Positions 45,501 through 64,000 of a stretch of 64,000 nucleotides of DNA are shown here, piece after piece. Under the pieces are notes generated by a model. It saw nothing but the letters and a program-made list of their open reading frames with translations. It searched no databases and was not told where the DNA came from. The DNA comes from Colius striatus (lineage: Eukaryota; Chordata; Aves; Coliiformes; Coliidae), in contig NC_084790.1 in the NCBI RefSeq assembly GCF_028858725.1, forward strand, positions 3,354,001 through 3,418,000, in the 5' to 3' direction. A program made the translations under genes and the position numbers. The first letter of the stretch is position 1; every line of letters starts with the position of its first letter.

Positions 45501-48500
45501 ACACAGATCCTCCCTCTCCAAAGAAACCTTAGAGCTTGACCAGGCACCTAAATCCATTCTGTGTTTAAACTGGGGTGTTTTGGGGGCTGCACAGGCTCCC
45601 GTGTGCCTTTGCTGAGGGCAGAGCTCCTCACCCCTTCTGCTTCCCACCTCACGTCTCTGCAGGAGGAGGGGAAAGATGATGTTTCTAATTAGGCAGAGGT
45701 TTGAAATACCCTTCTAAACATGCCAGCCCTGACGGCTTTTGCTGTGGCTGCTGACAGGCCCAGAGGCGTTTCAACACGCCTGGGTCGCTCGCTGAAGTCG
45801 CTTTGCAAACAGGGCAGGATTCTGGGGCTCGTCGGGCAGCCCCATGACGGCTGCGCTCGTGTGAACCGAGCGAGTCCTCGGGCTCCTTCCGAGATCCTGA
45901 GCAGGAGCTGGCTGGGTGGAGGTGGAATGCTCGGTGTTTTCCCAATATCCCACGCCTGGGTGATCACACCCGCAGCAGAAGGCGAGCGAGCAGCAGTGCC
46001 CTCAACTGAGGCGGGGTGGGGGGAAACCTGCTCTGGCGCTGGAGAGGGGTGCAGACCCCGTGCTGTGGGATGCACCGTGGGTCCCATGTGGCTTTTGGGG
46101 GAAGGAGGGGGGTGGATGGGGTGGGTAAAGCACATGTGCCTGTCTAGGAGAGGGAGAGACCTTTGGCTGCTGTAAGGAGCCCTGCTGTAATCGCTGTGAC
46201 GCGCGGGCAGAGCCCCAGTGACAAATCATTAACTTGCTCCGACAGGCCGGGTGCTGACGGGTGTTGGTGATAATTTCTTGTGAAGCGTCTGAACTTTACA
46301 GATGTAATGCAATGGGATGGAGAAATTAAGCTGGGGCTCAGCAGCCCTACGTCCCCTCCCCGCTGCCTCAGCTCCTCTGGCAGCAGCAGCAGGACCAGGT
46401 GGCAAAACCCTGTGTTTCTGGACACCGTGACTGGAAGCTGGGAACAAACAGCCTGCGAGCCTCAAAAGCCTAAATTGAAAGCCTGTGATTATAACGTTCT
46501 TAAAGGACAACTTGTTCTTTGTGTTCTTTAAAACAAAATGTTGGGTTTTTTTTCCCCTTTAAAATCCAGATGGAGTTATTGTGATTAATTGCACCATGAC
46601 AGTTCTCCTCCTTTCCATGGATCAGTGTTCTCATCTTTCCCAGCAGTGTTTCTAACCAGATGAGCAAAGTTTAGCTGGGGAGGAGGTGTGCCCATATGGG
46701 TTCTCTCAGTGTATCCATGGATGGCAGTGGTTGTGCCAGCAACTGGGGGATGCAAAGAGAGGATGTGCACTGCCAGAGACCTCAAGCTGGGTCCTGAGCA
46801 TGTGAATGTCCCTGGCAAAAACCCTCTCTGGGGCTGGGTGTCCTTCCCTGTGGCTTACCCTGTGTGGACAGAGCCAGCTGGATGTGACACACAAGCTGTG
46901 AGATGGGACTTGATTTCGAATCAAGGCTGTTGGATCCATGCTGGTGCCCAGCAGTGCAGCGCATGTGGGGCAGGGAGGTAACACTGGGCGAGCTTGGGGT
47001 GTGCAGGGCATGGCGTGGGCAGCGAAGCTCCCTGGGGAAGCCCAAGCTGTGGTGCAGCAGATGGTGCTTTGGCACAGCTCTTGCACAAGTCTGGGGCATC
47101 CAGCAGCTCCTGGATGTGGGAGGGTGGGTGCCATGCCCAGCGTTGTGCATACTCTCATAGCATGAGAGCACTTCATGGATAATACCATGTCATTTTGGGA
47201 TGTGAAGTGCCAAGATATTACAGGCTGGACTTGGCATGTGCTGGAGCTGTCAGTAGCCATTAATTTGGGTGCAGGCAAGGCCCTTCTAGAGGTTTGGGGA
47301 ACGTGCTGTGCTTTGAAGGAGAGCAGCAGCCGAGTGGAGTGGGTCACAGTGGGGTGGCTCTGCCGCAGGAGCCTGGTCTTGCCATGCTCAGGGGGATGTA
47401 ACACCCCCAGAATAATAGAAGTGGGGGCTTTGCACGGTGCCTTTGGCAGCTCCAACTTAACCCCAGCGGGAGCAGCTGAAGAATAAATGAGGTTTTAGAG
47501 CCTCCTCCAGTGAGGGAGCTCAGGTCTGAAGAGGCTCTTGCAGCCCTTGCTGCCTTCCCCAAGTGACCTGAAGTTGTTGGAGCTGGTGGAGTGGTTAGAA
47601 GCCGCCCTGGATGTGCAAGTGATGGCAAACAAAGGCCACGGGCTCCTTTGTGTGCAGGGCTGGGGCGGCCTCACACTGATACAACTCACCTTCCAACAAG
47701 AGGCCAATCTCCTGTTGCCCAGCTCCTCATTAAACTTCAAGCTGCTCTAGTTCCCCTTTGAATTCTTCCACTTACCTTTACTGTAAAGCCCCATTGAAAG
47801 GGCTCGTGGTAGCCAGAATCTGACTCCAACACTTCTCATTGACGCTGGTGAGGTCTTGAAAACCTCCTTTCTCTGCCTCCTCTTGCTGTGGTGTTCCTGT
47901 GAGGGATCCTCTTCAAAGCCACTGAGGCTTTTGTACGGTGCTGGGTCTGTCACAGTGTCTGCAGGAGCTTTGTTAGCTGCTGCCCTTGATGCCACGGTGT
48001 CATTTCTGGGTGCCTCTGGGCATGGGGCTGCATGTGGTGGGGGAGCACTGAGCCCCAAGTGCCTTTGCCCCTTGGATGGCTCTGATACTGCCCAGGCTGC
48101 TCTGCCCTGGCCTCACTAATTCCCCTTGACTGCTGCGGGAGGGACCGGAGATGGTTTGTGTATAGCCTAAGTGCTTCTAAAATAGAGTCTTTTCTTGCAT
48201 TGCATTTGTTGAATTGCTTTAACTGCCTCTTTCCATTTCTTGAAAGCCTAAGTGACTGTAATTGCAGTCCCTCCAACGCTTCCTGCCACTGAGCTCAGCC
48301 CCTCACACGATTCAGCTCCTGGCTGGGGGCACCTCCAGTGCTCTGTTCCCAGATGTCTGCAAGGATGGGGCTCTGCAGAGGGCCGTGGCAGCCCCTCAGC
48401 TGCTACCCCATGCTGCTCCTGGCTGGGTGGTGGTGTGCTCAAGATGCCTCTCGTGCCCCTGCTCCCGTGTAGCCCCTACCTCGACTGGGGATACGGGTGT

Positions 48501-51500
48501 GCTCTGTGCTCCCCCTGCCTCTGCTTACTTAGGGGCGACTCCCCGTTGGGGTCGTGGCTGCTCACCCCAGTCCCTGGGCAATAGCTGTTTTTGCATGAAG
48601 CAGCATTCATGGCTTCCCCAGTGGTGGGGTTTTTTTTGGGGGGGGCAGCTCAGCCACACGTCCGTTGGCTGTGTCCTGCCTGCGTGAGGCTGAAGGCTTC
48701 TGCTAGCAGCTGGAGAGAAAGGCTGGTCAGGCCCAGGGCTGCGTGTTTGCTGGAGACTTCCTCCTCAGACAGCGTCTCGTGGGGGGTTGATGCTGCCTGG
48801 ACGCTGATCAAATGGCTGTGGGGGTGGATGAGCCATTGGCCGGTGCCTTACAGCCGCAGGAAGCTTCCTCTGCCCTCCCCAGAGTTCCTGCCTGCAGGAA
48901 CTGGTGGGAGAGGGATTAACCTTCTCCTGCCTCTCTCCTGTACGGGGGTGGCTGAAGCCTCTGCCTACCCCATGTCTGGCCCTTTTCCCCAACCTGGTGC
49001 TGGGAGCAAGCTGCAAGCCCTCCCCCAAACCTGCTGCCCCTCTCTGTGGGGTCCCCTACATCTGCCTCTCTGTTTCCTGGGATATTTCTCACTGTTGCCA
49101 GGAATAGATGCTGTTTTCCCCGGGTTCCTGGCTCTTGGGCAGGCAGGGGGGCGCTTTGCTGTGCTCCACTGCCTGATCTGGTTAATAAGAGCCTGGTGGG
49201 AAGGAGATAAGCGCTGGGCTCAGCAGCAATTGCCCTGTTGACAGGCCTTGTTGAGGAGGGGTCGGGAGCCCACCTAGGCATCCCCCATGTTTGTGGCTGA
49301 CCTCTCCAGAGCAGATATTTTTCATGTGTGCCCCAAATACCCCCTGTTTCTCCTTCCTGCATGAACTACTGCCCTTCCCTTTGCTGCTGGCAGGGGTCTT
49401 GCCCCACTGCAGCCATTCCCCTACCCAAAGCATCATTGTTGAAGGGCTTGTGCTGCAGGTGAGCCTTGATGTAACCCTCATCCCCTGGCCTGAGGACCTG
49501 CCTGTCTCCAATCCTGCTGAGGAGGAGGGAGGACAGCTGAGGACAGAGCCCAGCTATAGAGGGTGGGGGAGAAGCTTGTATCAGGCCTTCTCTGAGTGAT
49601 GAGCAGAGGACACTTGACTCAGGGTTCAGAAAATGTCACTGCTCACCACTGGACTGTCTGACATTTGCTCCAGTGGCCCCATCACCTTGGATGCCTCCCG
49701 TGGTGGTGAGCAAATGCCCAGGGCTGCTGGCAGGGTGATGCTCCAGGGGAAGGAAGGACTGTTGTGTTTAATGAGATGCCCCTGTTCCCTTTCTGGGGCA
49801 TTCCTGGGGAGGGAGAGTCCGGTGAGCTGTGTGACACCCATTCCCCCATGGCCCCTCTCACCGCTGCAGTGCTCAGGTGGGTCTGGCAAGGTGCTCAGTA
49901 GCTTGACTCATTCTCCTGCTTGGGGCTTGTCTGGGCCAGATCACCTGAGCTTTGTGGCTGGGTTGTGAGGAGCTTTGCTAGCTTTTGATGTCCCAGGGGT
50001 GCTGGCAGTGCAGACAGAAGGGGTGGCAGGGGGTGGCTCATAAATAAGGCAGGGCTCTGTAGGAAGCTGGTGTCTGAACTGAATTCATGGAGGTCTGAAA
50101 AATTAAGAGCAAATAAATTGTAGAGCAGATGTTACCAGTCAACCAACAATGCAAGCAACACCAGCCTCTCCTGCCAGCTCCAGCTTGGTTCCCTGCTCAT
50201 GCTGGGGTGGGGGCTTGGGTGCTTACACCCTCTCTGAGATGCATGGAGCTTCCCTGCCCTTGGCTCTGCCCTCCCCTTGTCCATCCCTGCCTGGGTGTCC
50301 TTCCCTCTGCAGCCCTGCTGTTGAGGCTGTGCATCCCAGCTCCTAGCTGGGATGGGACATGGCTAACACCAACTCCTGCAGCATGGTGACTCTGCTGGTA
50401 CCAAGAGACCTCTGTGCTTCCTCAGGCATGGTTTGGCATGGCTTGTCTCAGGCTTCCCAGCACCATTTGGAGGCTCAGCTGGGAGGAGTTGCTCTTACAA
50501 ACACCCATGCAACAGCTCATGAGTACACGCAGGGGTGTGTGGCACCATGGCACTCCCAGCTTGGCACAGGGACTGTCCTGACCAAACCCTGCTCTGGGGT
50601 GGGGAGCAGAGCTGGGCTTGCTCCTTGCCCCAGGCTCTGTGTGTCACACACCCAACGGAAACCTTGGCTCCTGCCCGCACCAGGCTGTGGGAATGATCTG
50701 CCCTCGCTGGCCTCCATTACCGGGTCCCTCTCCTGCTTCCTTATAAACATGCATTATGCACAACCCATTAAAGCCTGAGCAGCACTTAGTCTGCAGATTG
50801 CTGCTTGACAGCTCAACCCCCCCCGCCCCAAATTGACAGGAGCAGTGGCTCCGGGAAGGTGGCTGGGGGTGGGGGGAGGATGGAGGATGCATCCAGCCAG
50901 GGGGATGGGGGTCCTGCCTTCAGCCCAGCCTCTTCTCCCTGAGAAAATACTTGTGCCTGGGCTGGGATTGTGCTTTTTTTTTTTTTACCTCTTGCATGAG
51001 CAGCAGCAGCCTGTGCTGCTTCCTTGGGAACAGCCGGCAGCGCTGGGACGAGCCGGGCCAAGCCCGTGCGCGCTGCCGCGCCGCGTCCTCAGCCACCACC
51101 CGACGCCCTGAGTCAGCCACCGGCGTGGCGAGATGCTAGTGCTGGCGAGGGGCTTGTCCCCCCCTTTATTTCCCCTCCACCACCTCAAGGAAAGCGCTGG
51201 GGCCTGAGGCTGCAGCACCAGCCTGGCTGGTCCCTGCCAGCCCCGAGCTGTGCCGGCTGTTTGGAGCGGAGCCAGGGGCACACGGCCACCCTGGTCCAGC
51301 TTGCTGCATGAATCAGTGCTGGTGGAGGTGGTAATTATGCCTCTTGTTTGCAAGTGTGGTTGCTGCTGTGCCCAGCTACGCCGAGTGGCAGCTGCTCCCT
51401 TCGCCTCTTATCTCCTCTGAAACTCTGACTCATCGCCAGCCCTGCTCAGCTGGAGGAAGGGGCAGAGATCCTGGGGGTGCCTGGGCGGTGGGTCAGCAGC

Positions 51501-52390
51501 GTGGGGCTGGCTGGATGCTGTCTCTTTCCCTCCCCTCCTGGCCATTCCTGGAGGGGTGGATGCAGGGGGCTGATGACTCACAGCCCTGCAGCATCTGCCT
51601 GCCTCGATGAGCTCAGGGGTTAACCCGTGAGCCATCCTCCTGCATCCCCAAATTAAAGACAAGGGAAACCCAGCCCTGCTCAAAAAGCAACCTCAGCTGG
51701 TTTGTCCTGAGTTTTGGGATGTGCTGGGCTGGCTGCCTCGTCCTGGCACCCTGCAGCCACGGCGTAGTGCTCAGCACAGGGAGCACCCAGCCCCATGCCA
51801 TGCCCTGGGTGCTTGTGGTGCTGAACACCCACGGGGGAGCTGAGTGATGGCTTTGCCTGGTTACCTTTAGGTGCTTTAGGAGTGTCCCACAGGGCTTGGA
51901 GCTCTTTGTTCTTGGAGCTCTGGGTTGTCCCCAGCGCTCTGCCAGCTCCTCTCTCTGGAAATTAGTCTTTAAAAACCTCATGGGCAGCAAGAAGGGGGCT
52001 CCTGACAGTGAGGTCCCTCTGTGTGAGGCAAAGCCCACTCACACCTTTGCCACTGGGGCGCTGGGATGTGGTGAGAGGCGGCGGGTGCTGGCGCTGGGCT
52101 CAGCCGGTGCTGCGCGGTCTGCGCCGGTTGCAGCCGTGGTTCATGTCTGAACACGAGCAGCAAAGTGCTGAGCTGTGGGTTCGTCGTCCTGGGGCTGCCT
52201 TTCATCTCGTGTGGGGGAGGAGGAGGAGGGCAGATAGTGATCTACTCCATCTGCTCCGTGGGCTGCGCAGGGGCCGTCTGCCACGTCAGGGTCTGCCACG
52301 CCGGGGTCTGCCATGTGAGAAGGGCAGGACTGTGCTGTGGCAACCTGGACTCTGCCAGAGGTGTTAACTTCTCCTCTCCCTGCCCTGCAG
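42594..52390 (+). other. JUP: JUP intron 1
   Basis: A 9.8-kb intron with no CR1 recognised. The first 550 bp continue the CpG island. AT-richer islands that resemble conserved non-coding elements occur at about 43490-43545, 44150-44320, 44690-44800, 45060-45180 and 46480-46600. Five TGA(C/G)TCA sites lie between 49615 and 51580, and three 15-bp repeats of GTCTGCCACG type at 52276-52318. Confidence 0.55.
49615..51580. promoter_or_regulatory. Cluster of AP-1-type TGA(C/G)TCA sites in JUP intron 1
   Basis: Perfect heptamers at 49615-49621, 49904-49910, 51109-51115, 51426-51432 and 51574-51580. About 0.24 would be expected by chance in 2 kb at even base composition. AP-1 is a common driver of epithelial genes, so an enhancer is plausible but unproven. 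Confidence 0.35.
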
Positions 52391-52397
52391 AGCAGCC

Positions 52398-60478
<8,081 letters not shown>

Positions 60479-60666
60479 CCCCCCCCCCCAACCCCTGCAG
60501 ACCCCCAGGTCAGTACCCCCAGGCACGCACTGGCAGGGGCCAGGGCTGCAGGTGCTTACCCAGGGCACACTCGGGCTGGTGCAGGGCAGGGGGCTGGAGG
60601 AGGCAGAAGTGGCTGCTGGTGCCGTGGGTCAGTATCCTTGTCACTCCTGAAAGGGGATTGTAGCGA

Positions 60667-61215
60667 GGTGAGGGTCAGTCTCTTCTCTCTAGTAATGCAT
60701 GATAGGAAAAGGGGAAACAGGCCTCAAATTGCCCCAGGGGAGGCTGAGGTTGGAGCTGATGCAGAACTGTTTCCCTGAGAGGGGTGTCAGCCCCTGTGCC
60801 AGGCTGCCCAGGGAGCTGGGGCAGTGCCCAGCCCTGGAGGGATCCCAGAGCCGTGGAGCTGAGGTGCTGAGAGCTGTGGGTCAGTGCTGGGCTGGGCAGG
60901 GTGAGAACAAAGCTGGGACTCCAGGAGCTGAGGGCTGTGGGTTAGTGGTGGGCAGGACTGGGACTCCAGGAGCTGAGGGCTGTGGGTTAGTGGTGGGCAG
61001 GACTGGGACTCCAGGAGCTGAGGGCTGTGGGTTAGTGGTGGGCTGGGCAGGGTGAGAACAAAGCTGGGACTCCAGGAGCTGAGGGCTGTGGGTTAGTGGT
61101 GGGCAGGACTGGGACTCCAGGAGCTGAGGGCTGTGGGTTAGTGGTGGGCTGGGCAGGGTGAGGGCAGGACTGGGACTGCAGGAGCTTCAAGGGCTTTTCC
61201 ACCCATTGTGACTCC
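60667..61215 (+). mobile_element. CR1 3' fragment within the JUP 3' UTR
   Basis: Sense copy of the GC-rich subfamily (CTCTAGTAATGCATGATAGG, GAGAGGGGTGTCAGCCCCTG, tail GCTTTTCCACCCATTGTGAC). Its interior has been expanded in tandem (60895-61175), making it about twice the length of sister copies. Confidence 0.88.
60895..61175 (+). repeat. 45/61-bp tandem repeat grown from CR1 sequence
   Basis: GCTGAGGGCTGTGGGTTAGT recurs five times in alternating 45-bp and 61-bp units; the long units add GGCAGGGTGAGAACAAAGC. Sister CR1 copies have this segment once. Confidence 0.88.
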
Positions 61216-62180
61216 ATGGGCTTGGGGGGCTCTGGTCTCCTCCACAACCCCCCCATCCTCAGTCCAGTAACAGGAGCACTGTCCTGCTGCACACAGGTGT
61301 TTTCTCCATACAGAAGAGGGTGGTCCCAGAGCTGAGCGTTCACAAGAAGGACTTGGGAGACAGAAGTGCCTGAGAAGACAAAACTTTTCATTCCCACAAG
61401 AGGTTTTGTTCTATTCAATCTTGTGTTTTTTGTTCTTCGCCGTGGGTCTATGGAGAAAGTCTTTCCTCCCTGGGACTGCTTCGAGCACCTACTGCCGCAT
61501 CCAGCATCCAAGATACTGTTTCTGAAGCTTTAAAACACACAAACCCTGTGCACCCTTTAGCGACCTTTCATTGGCAAAAATAGTCTTTTCTATGAATATA
61601 TATTTCTTTTTTGTTTTAATGTTTAATATGGTGCCAACGGCTTTCGCCGTCTCTTTTAAGTTTGTGCTTTCTAACCTCCCCCCACTCTTTGTTATGCGTG
61701 TTAGTGTTTTAGGAAAGAAATCTTAACACATGGGAAACCCCTTTGCTTCCTGCAAACTCACACTTAAATCAGGCCAACCCCGAGTTTGCTGAAAACAAAA
61801 GGGCTCCTTGTGTCCCAGGACCTTCCTTTAGCCATCGGGATGTCTGTGGTTTTGTTTCTTTCCAATCAGCTATTGGGGATATTATTCTGTGTACCTACCT
61901 ATCCTACCAGTATCAGTAGAGGAGTGACTCCAGAGTTAGGAACTGTGTCCTTGTACCGATCTTTGTTGCACATTTGAACCCCTTTCCCTTCCTTTTGGTG
62001 AGTGGTGTGTTTCCGTCCCCTCCTCCCTTACCTAACACACTGTTTTTTCTAAGGAGGCTCTAGATCTGATGGTGGTGTAATGCTTCCACCAGAGAGGGAT
62101 GGACAGTTACTGGAGTGTGGGTCAGGAATGGAAGATTTTATTATTTCTGTAAGTTGTTTTTTGTATAGACCAAAGCAAAG

Positions 62181-62186
62181 AATAAA
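62181..62186 (+). terminator. JUP: JUP poly(A) signal AATAAA
   Basis: Canonical hexamer in CAAAGAATAAAATAACACC, following a T-rich UTR end; about 1.7 kb after the stop. Confidence 0.7.
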
Positions 62187-62205
62187 ATAACACCCCCTCC
62201 CCCAG

Positions 62206-63950
62206 CCTCCTGTTGCCCAGAGACTGTTCATTTATCAGCTGGGAGAGGGTGCCGAGTCCCCTTGGTGATGGTGGCCATCACCCTCCTCAGGCCTGGTGGC
62301 AGTGGCTCCTTTCTGTGGGGCTGAGTGACTTCATTTGAGCTCGTTTCCCATGCTCTGCACCCACTTTGCGTGGCTGAGGGCCCTGCCCTGTGCGGTGGGG
62401 ATGATGCTCAGCAAGCACAGGCCACCCACTCGCAGCCCCACGCCACCCGCTGCAGCTCCTGCGCCCAGACTTTCCTCGCCCGTCACTGGGTCATTAGCAT
62501 GCCAGCACCATCCAGGCATCTGTCTGCTCTGTCAGGAGGTAAAAACTCCCAGTAATTAAGATGTTTATTTGTTAGGCAGCATGACTGGTGTCTCTGCTGC
62601 TGCACAGAGCTCAATTTAACAAGCTCTGGGGGATAAAGGCTCCGGGAGCGAGCCTCTCTGATTGATGGAGCCACGAGAGGCCAGGTTAAAACAGTGATTT
62701 CCTCAGTCAGAGCTGACTGTCTCCTTCCACAGCGTGGCTGCAGAGCGGGAACAGATGGCAGGAGGAAATGCTCTCTGCTGAAATGTGAACTCTTGACAGC
62801 TGCACCTGGGGAGGGCGATGGGGAAGTGGCACCATGCGCCAGGCAGGGATCGTGCTGGGAGCTGGAAACTTGTCTGTTTGCAAAGTTACCCACCAACTTC
62901 AGGGCCTGACCATCTGCTCTGTGGCCTCCTTGGCACGGAGATAGGGCTGGGGACAGGCCCCCAGGCTTTCTCATGGCACCCTTTGAGGAGGTACCCGCAA
63001 GCACAGGGCTGTGGGTCATGGTGCTGGGGGGGTGGAAAGGCCAGTCATACCCCCATCCCTGGTGCGTTTGTGCTTCTTCCCTGTGCATCCATCCTATGAG
63101 GGACAGCTTGAGGTTGGGCAAAGGTGGGGGATGTGGAGAGAAGAGTTGGGCTGAGCAACGTCTGTGCTGTAGTGACTGAGGCTGCCGTGGTTGCTGCATC
63201 GGTTTGGTGAGATACCCACCAGCATGACCTGGTGAGGCAGCTGGAGAAGCCATGACATGGTCCCTGATCTCTTAGCTGCAGTTTCTGCCCACTGTAGCAC
63301 AGCTTCTTCTGGCAGAACAGAACACTAATCAGCCTGACACGGCTGCTACCAACGTGGGGAGATGGAGGGAGACAGAGGGATGTGATCAAAGGGAGCTGGG
63401 AACAAGTCACAGCCGTTCCTGCTCGCTGGCAGCATCAGCCCCTCTGTCCTCACAAGTTTACTCAGCTCCATTGCTGTACCTGGTCATGCCATCGGGGAGA
63501 TGGGGAGCTGAGGGGATGGGGAGGGGGATGCCCACCACCCATGGGGCCTGAGGTGCTGCAGAGTGCAGCAGGACATGAAGGTTTGTGCATCCACCACGGT
63601 GTGCCACGGTCAGTCCGGTAGCAGTCGGGGCGGGTGCAAGCCGAGGACAAAGGCAGCAGGAGCTGGGAAGTGGGACTGGCTCCAGGGCTGTTCCACCAGC
63701 TCAGGGAAACATCCTGCACCGAGCTCAGTGCTGTGGCCTCAGCCAGGCCCCCGTGCAGCCCTGCTTCCTGCTGCAGCCTGTGCCAGCACCAGGGACCAGC
63801 AAAACAACAGCTGCTTCCCGGGCAGCCCCGGCAGGGCACGGCCAGCTTCCGGAGGGCAACGGGGCCAGCGTGGCTGGCGTGATAAGGCTGGGAGGCCAGT
63901 CAGGGCTGCTGCTCTGGTTGCTGCCAGAACAAGATGGATCAGTGACAGGC
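62206..63950. other. Spacer downstream of JUP
   Basis: No coding exon, RNA or CR1 recognised. An AT-richer patch at about 62545-62715 might be a conserved element. HAP1, which follows JUP in human, is not visible here. Confidence 0.5.
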
Positions 63951-63956
63951 AATGGG

Positions 63957-63990
63957 TATAAGCCCCCTGTGCTGTGGGGGTGGTCCAGTC
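63957..63990 (+). promoter_or_regulatory. TATA-like core promoter at the window edge
   Basis: GGGTATAAGCC at 63954-63964, with a GATA motif (TGATAAGG) about 80 bp upstream. Transcription would start at about 63985-63990. By human gene order the next gene could be gastrin, but nothing coding is in the window. Confidence 0.3.
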
Positions 63991-64000
63991 TCTCCAGCCA

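Larger units (their letters stand above)
60479..62205 (+). other. JUP: JUP 3' UTR
   Basis: No AATAAA precedes the one at 62181-62186, so the last exon probably runs about 1.7 kb past the stop. It contains a CR1 and its tandem expansion, followed by AT-rich UTR sequence. Confidence 0.65.

Noticed and set aside
62206-63950. HAP1 exons expected from human synteny
   Set aside because: No sequence resembling HAP1 coiled-coil exons was recognised on either strand.

Overview
The window is avian genomic DNA: vertebrate genes with GT-AG introns, many truncated CR1 LINE copies (the typical bird retroposon) and the GC-rich, compact layout of a microchromosome. I cannot name the species. The gene order is the conserved block found on human 17q21 (EIF1-GAST-HAP1-JUP-P3H4-FKBP10-NT5C3B-KLHL10-KLHL11-ACLY), here read from ACLY towards JUP. 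Exon chains were assembled by hand from splice sites, reading frame and recalled human proteins; every chain closes in frame.

Layout: the last seven exons of ACLY (+, 224-4829); a CR1-filled spacer; two-exon KLHL11 (+, 7033-9187) with a long probable 3' UTR meeting, tail to tail, KLHL10 (-, 17819-13114); a CpG-rich 41-bp minisatellite (18759-19519) directly before NT5C3B (+, 19602-25063); FKBP10 (-, 33452-27852); P3H4 (+, 34945-39183) head to head with FKBP10; about 2.2 kb of spacer; JUP (+) with a CpG-island first exon near 42.54-42.59 kb, a 9.8-kb first intron, coding exons 52398-60478 and a CR1-bearing 3' UTR to about 62.2 kb. The last 1.8 kb is non-coding and ends at a TATA-like promoter motif, possibly that of the next gene (gastrin is the synteny-based guess).

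The genes do not form one pathway. ACLY makes cytosolic acetyl-CoA. KLHL11 and KLHL10 are BTB-Kelch adaptors for CUL3 ubiquitin ligases (KLHL10 is a spermatid gene in mammals). NT5C3B is a cytosolic nucleotidase for m7GMP and CMP. FKBP10 and P3H4 both act on procollagen in the ER. JUP is plakoglobin, of desmosomes and adherens junctions.

I found no new multi-gene system. The less ordinary material is non-coding: the indel-free 41-bp array at the NT5C3B promoter, a back-to-back poly(A) signal between KLHL11 and KLHL10, CR1 copies lying almost flush with splice donors, a CR1 that expanded in tandem in the JUP 3' UTR, and a TGA(C/G)TCA cluster in JUP intron 1.
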